Shown here: piece by piece, positions 59,770 to 64,000 of the stretch
Numbering within the stretch: the first letter of the stretch is position 1
How the letters are laid out: the number at the start of each line of letters is the position of its first letter
DNA from: Oikopleura dioica
Lineage: Eukaryota; Chordata; Appendicularia; Copelata; Oikopleuridae
Length of the DNA stretch: 64,000 nucleotides
Reading direction: 5' to 3'
Assembly (NCBI GenBank): GCA_907165135.1
Contig: OU015569.1
Coordinates: 11,284,501-11,348,500, forward strand
Notes under the pieces: generated by a model
What the model was told of the DNA's origin: nothing
The model's input: the letters and a program-made list of their open reading frames with translations, nothing else
The model's database searches: none
Made by a program: the position numbers and the translations under genes

Positions 59770-62167
59770 CTCGATTGATCTTCAGTAGTTTTGATTTCGA
59801 TAATTTCCCGGATATTCTCTTTCAAAGTTTCGAGTATCTGAAAAAATAATCCACGGTTTATATACCCGAGTCTGGGATGATGGTGCACATACACATACAG
59901 GTCTCGTGAATCATGAGAAAATGACTGTTGAAAAACGTCAGTAAGCACAATAACGCGAAGGGCAAATATATGCATTGTTGCCTTTCGGGGCAAAGTCCTT
60001 ATAAAAAGAGTTCTCTCCAGCTGCGAGCGAAAAAAAGGAGAGTGGGAGGGTCCGCTTTCTTTTTTCCTTCGCTGGGCAAATATTTTCCATCCGGTACGAT
60101 TTTTTTTTGTAACAGTGAAGAAAAAATAAAGTGTTTGGACGGGGCCCACTGTCTTTCCATGCGCAAATACCGAGTGGCTTCTTTATGCTCGAGTTTTTCT
60201 ATTATTCAAACGGATTTGGCCAGAATCCTTTGTAAAATTATCATGAGCGGACGTTTCAAGGTCGAAATCATATCGTAAAAAGACAACTTTTTTGAAGCGG
60301 AAAAGATATTGATAAAACATTAGTGAAGAAAAATCTTTTACTGGATACTGGAGTTAGGCTTTAGGGTTGAGTAGGGCTTGGGTCAAGGGCCCTGACTCAG
60401 TCTTAAAAACTCTTTTTTAGACAATTACTAAGAATTAAGGGATCGCCCAATCTACTATCAAAGACCATAACTAGAGCATTATTTTGAATTATTGAATGAA
60501 AATGATTCCTAGTATGGTTGTAAAAATGAATAACCGAAGCCGTCAGTGTATGCCAAATCCTTTTTAGAATGGATGGTCATTGACCATTGGTCAATTAAGA
60601 AAATGAACGCTTCCTCTTAGTGATATACGCTTCGATTTAGCAAATCTCTGTATTTGAATTTGAAATATATCGAGGAAAAGAACAAAGGGGAAATGATGTT
60701 CCATCTCAGCGAAAAACGAGAGCGAGGCACAAGAGTGTGTTCCTTTAAACAAGCACCCTCAAGGATGTCGTTTTTGTTCGTGCCCTCTGACTGAGAAGGT
60801 GGATAACTCAAATACTCGATATTATTTCTTTTCAGAAATGGGTAACACCTTCTCAGTATTCGCCGCTCAAATATTGACTGTTCCCCGTAAACAAAAACAA
60901 GAAAAGAACGCTTCTATTTACTGCCATTTTATAGAATAATTACTGGATTATTCGCAATTTAAATCTGTCACAATTAGAAGTGCCCGTCGTTTTAGCTCTT
61001 CAAATTGAATATTTATCCTCAAATATTTATTTTATATCTCTTTCTTCTCTGGGCGGTATTAATACTTCCGCTTTACTGTCCAAAGAAATTCGCCAAATGG
61101 ACTAAAATTGACTTTGTCTCTCTTTCTTTTCGCCGCGAAAAAAACACACTAAGAGGGCCCCAATAAAACATCAAGAAAAGTATTTTACGGGGGGTTAATA
61201 AACCTAACTCTCTACTTAGTACTTGGTGGGTTACAGGACAAAAAGCTGAGCTCGGCAACCTGTGTACTAACCCTGAGTCAGGATTTGAAAGAGCTTTGCC
61301 AATGGATAAAGCCCTTTCAAATCCTGACTCAGGGTTAGCACACAGGTTGCCGAGCCCAGAGCGAAAACACTCTATAACAGAATTTTCTTTTCTCTGTTTT
61401 CGGGGAAATCGTTTCTGAATGAGAAAGAAGAAAAAAAAACCGTGGGTTAAAAAAAAGTATGCAGTAGTAGGTAGCGCCTCCCCCACTGCGTGCTGATTTC
61501 ACCCTAATTAGCGGAGGAATTGTTGTGCCGCGGCATTGCTCTAATTTAGGCGAAATAATTAATTGACTTGCAATTTATTGAGCCAAAAAGGAGGCTTTAT
61601 TGGGTGAAAAGCACGCAGAAGAGGAAGGGACCCACAGATGGCGAAAATAGTAGAATCGATTTTGAACAGGAGGGTGGGCTAGCTACGACAGATTTTTTGA
61701 TTAGCCGAATTTCAAATTTAGAAATTCGCAATCTTGGGCCAAGCATCTGAATTTTTCTCGATAAGAAGTTTCTTCTAAAAGAAAGCTAAATCTACCGACT
61801 GAGATCAAGGAAGAGAACAATTGTCTAAAAAGATGTAATTTTAGTTTGTTTATTTATCAAAAAAAAGAATAAATAAGGCAGTAGAATATATAAAAAAAAG
61901 TGAGTATATGACAGTGAATACATGTGAAGTGCTTTTTTCCAATTAGAATTTTAAAAGTTTGCTTGTTTCTTTTTCCAGTCCATTTTTTTTTCTTAAAATC
62001 GTTTTGACATTTCTTGCAATATTTTGTTTGAAGAATTCTGTGTAAAGATAAAATGCATCGAATTTCTGATTGGGCGATGCTCATGCTACAGCGCCACCTC
62101 TCTAGCAGCTGATGGAAAAAAGGCATTTTCTAGCCCAGGTTTATAAAGAACCTTTTTTTATCTTTTC
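59770..62167. other. Gene-poor region upstream of plastin and downstream of ZCWPW1
   Basis: The proximal part holds the plastin promoter and a probable 5' UTR exon (acceptor at about 59840). The remainder is AT-rich with no supported coding. A clean inverted-repeat element lies at 61247-61359. A fragment CAGCGCCACC...CAGCTG at about 62090-62111 may be an inverted partial copy of the GTAGATAATTGATA repeat. ZCWPW1 3' UTR lies near 62167. Confidence 0.55.
61247..61359. mobile_element. Short inverted-repeat element (CTCGGCAACC family), near-perfect foldback
   Basis: This 113-bp copy has the best-matched arms: GCTCGGCAACCTGTGTACTA and its near-exact reverse complement TTAGCACACAGGTTGCCGAGC, continuing through CCTGAGTCAGGATTTGAAAG and CTTTCAAATCCTGACTCAGG. 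Only about ten bases form the loop. No coding capacity; flanking 8-mers do not match convincingly. Confidence 0.85.
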
Positions 62168-63873
62168 CTATTTTTTGGACTTCTTATTCTTCTTCTTCTT
62201 TCCAATTTTGAGACTTTTCTCAATGTTGGCGATGGCGGCTTCGTTAGACGTGTACTTCGCGCTCTTTCCCGGCTGAGCTTCGTCTTGCGACCATTTCATG
62301 ATTTGAAACTCGAGGCCGTATTTTTCTGAACGAAGTGCTGCATTTTCCTCCATGTTCGCATGCTTCGCGAAGAGAAAAGCCGCGCGCCACTAGAAATCGA
62401 GTTCATTTGAGAAACCCATTGAAATCGGCTTACCCTGTCGCGGACTGTCTTCGATTCTTGCAGCAAATAGTGCCTTACATAGTCTGGACCGTAATCGACA
62501 AAAGGCGTCATGTCGTAAGTAGGCACCCATTTGTTGATCGGCCGCTGGAATTTGCCGAGCTCGCAAGGCATCATCGTCACGTGAACGCTTAAAATTTTGG
62601 TCGTCATTTCCTGGGATTTCTTTTACCTGTCGTGGTCGCCATTGTTTCGCATAAACTCGCCCCTTTCTTGGTCAATTTCAACTTTCAAGGTTTGAAAAAT
62701 TAATTCCAACATATTTCAAGTGATTTTTCTACAATTTGAGCTACTTTTTTCAGACCAAAAACCCATAGCAGGCCATGGTAATCCTGGAGCATGAATTCCA
62801 ATCCAAACAATGGAGCCAACTGTTAGTCGAATATCCGAGTAAATCCAGTATTTTGACCCGCCCTTGATAAGTACTCTTAGAGGATTTCGCATTGACTGAT
62901 TGCTTACCGGATGGTCAGGCTTTTCCTCAGGTTTCGAGCAGTGGTTGTATTTTTTGCGGGGATCAGGGTTCATTTCGCAAATCCAGTAGTCTGGCAATAA
63001 CGCAGGGTCTTCAAATTTGATTAAGAGCAGCTCTGAAGATTTGATTTACCTGTGCATTCTTTGAGATAGCGCCACTTTTTGCACTCGACACATTCGACCC
63101 ACGTTCCTTCGGCTTGGAGAACCTCACTCTTCCACTCCTTACCATTCCAATTGCGGCCGTGGAGCTTAATTATTCCGATTCTTCGTTTCTTTTTCCCGTT
63201 GGAAGAAGAAGCATGAGACGCTGTACTGTCGTAGTTTCGGATGACGTTGGTCCTCACGACCCGAGGTGTGTTTTCTGGTTGATTCGATGGTGCAGCTGGC
63301 TCTGTTGATGTCGAGGTTGTCTCTGACCGTGTATCGCGCAAATTAGAAGCCGATTTTTTCTTGTTGTTCGCAGTTTTCATCGGCTTCGGAAGAGGGATCT
63401 CGCTGCCCTGTGTGATTGCAAATGGAATCTTGGAAAAATAGGGTGGCCGAGTTGTTTTACGAGCTCTTCTTGACCCTCTTCTTTTCGACTGCGACTCGTC
63501 ATTGCTCGTGCTTGTGCTTGGTATGTCTTCAGAATTGCTGGTTGATGGAAAAACAGGAATAGGACTTGGCAAAGCCGAAGATGGCGATTGTGACGAAGCA
63601 GCGACTGACTCTTTCGAAAGCTGACTGAAATATTCATCAGCTTTGAGAATGATGACGTCGTCCTCGTCAGAAGAGTCTCTGTGGAATCGAAGTTGACTTG
63701 TGGCTTCTTTAGTTCTGCTCTCATTTTTCAAAGTACTGGTGCTGGTTTTCTTCTTGGAAATCCGCTCTGCACCGACGAATTTAACCGGCGAAACAGCGCG
63801 AGATCCACTATCCCGGCCACTCATTCTCGAGGAGCCCCCTCGTCGAAGACGCTTTGGCTTGATGATCGTGTCT
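62168..63873 (-). CDS. ZCWPW1: ZCWPW1-like histone reader (CW zinc finger and PWWP), 5' end possibly outside window
   Basis: ZCWPW1 reads H3K4me3 and H3K36me3 at meiotic recombination sites in vertebrates. The CW zinc finger is GTWVECVECKKWRYLKEC, continued across an intron by LLPDYWICEMNPDPRKKYNH, with the CW-type cysteines and tryptophans in place. The PWWP domain begins GSIVWIGIHAPGLPWPAM; later exons read KVEIDQERGEFMRNNGDHD, YVRHYLLQESKTVRD and end in a poly-Lys tail (KKKKNKKSKK), stop at 62168-62170. The N-terminal part is Ser/Lys-rich. ATG 63824 could be the start, but the frame is open further up to an acceptor (AATTCAG|GAGACACG at about 63873), so upstream exons beyond the window are likely. 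Confidence 0.88.
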
Positions 63874-64000
63874 CCTGAATTTTTAGTTTCTCAAGTTTTT
63901 ATCCTATATCTACTGAAAACATAAATTATCTGATTAAAAATTTCAAATTTACATTGCCCGCCTAAATAATGAGTAATAACTATTTGGGGAATTTTTTAAA

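Overview
This window looks like a compact animal genome, and an appendicularian tunicate (Oikopleura-like) is the best fit. The evidence is intron-rich genes with many introns of about 40-70 nt, genes packed a few tens to hundreds of bases apart, a same-strand cluster of four genes that looks like an operon, and at least two, probably three, introns whose reading frame and family alignment require GA-AG instead of GT-AG borders. GA-AG introns are a known peculiarity of Oikopleura dioica. The species call is inference; the animal (metazoan) origin is secure from the gene set.

Layout. 0-9 kb: the 3' end of a secreted cysteine-rich protein (+), then on the minus strand an unrecognised 195-residue protein, a JIP3/JIP4 motor-adaptor scaffold and CDK5RAP3 (the last two only about 150 nt apart). 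9-21.4 kb: gene-poor and rich in short inverted-repeat elements, holding the 3' exons of a large low-complexity protein I do not recognise. 21.4-33.3 kb, minus strand: mitochondrial carnitine/acylcarnitine carrier, the E3 ligase TRAIP with a shortened tandem paralog separated by a hAT-type element, the ER cargo receptor SURF4, and the golgin TMF1. 34.9-40.3 kb, minus: a MAP4K3-type kinase, a small ORF and a Tim50-like protein. 40.8-42.6 kb: a non-autonomous hAT-type element carrying 15 near-identical 56-bp repeats. 42.7-47 kb: a small unrecognised gene (+) facing TOLLIP (-). 47.2-52.2 kb (+): a JmjC oxygenase, two small Tim chaperones and ILF2/NF45, arranged like an operon. 52.5-56.3 kb: a single-pass membrane protein (-) head to head with a two-RRM hnRNP (+). 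57.1-59.8 kb: plastin/fimbrin (-). 62.2-63.9 kb: a ZCWPW1-like CW/PWWP histone reader (-). tRNA-Ser(GCT) and tRNA-Lys(TTT) each lie antisense inside an intron of a protein gene.

Functionally these are housekeeping genes (vesicle traffic, mitochondrial import, ubiquitin/UFM1 pathways, actin bundling, RNA binding). The unusual content is structural: GA-AG introns, several families of short inverted-repeat elements sitting in introns and spacers, interstitial telomere-like motifs, and the 56-bp hairpin array. I saw no complete transposase, virus or CRISPR. Exon boundaries were placed by eye from splice motifs, reading frame and family alignment, so CDS coordinates are gene spans from start to stop codon including introns.
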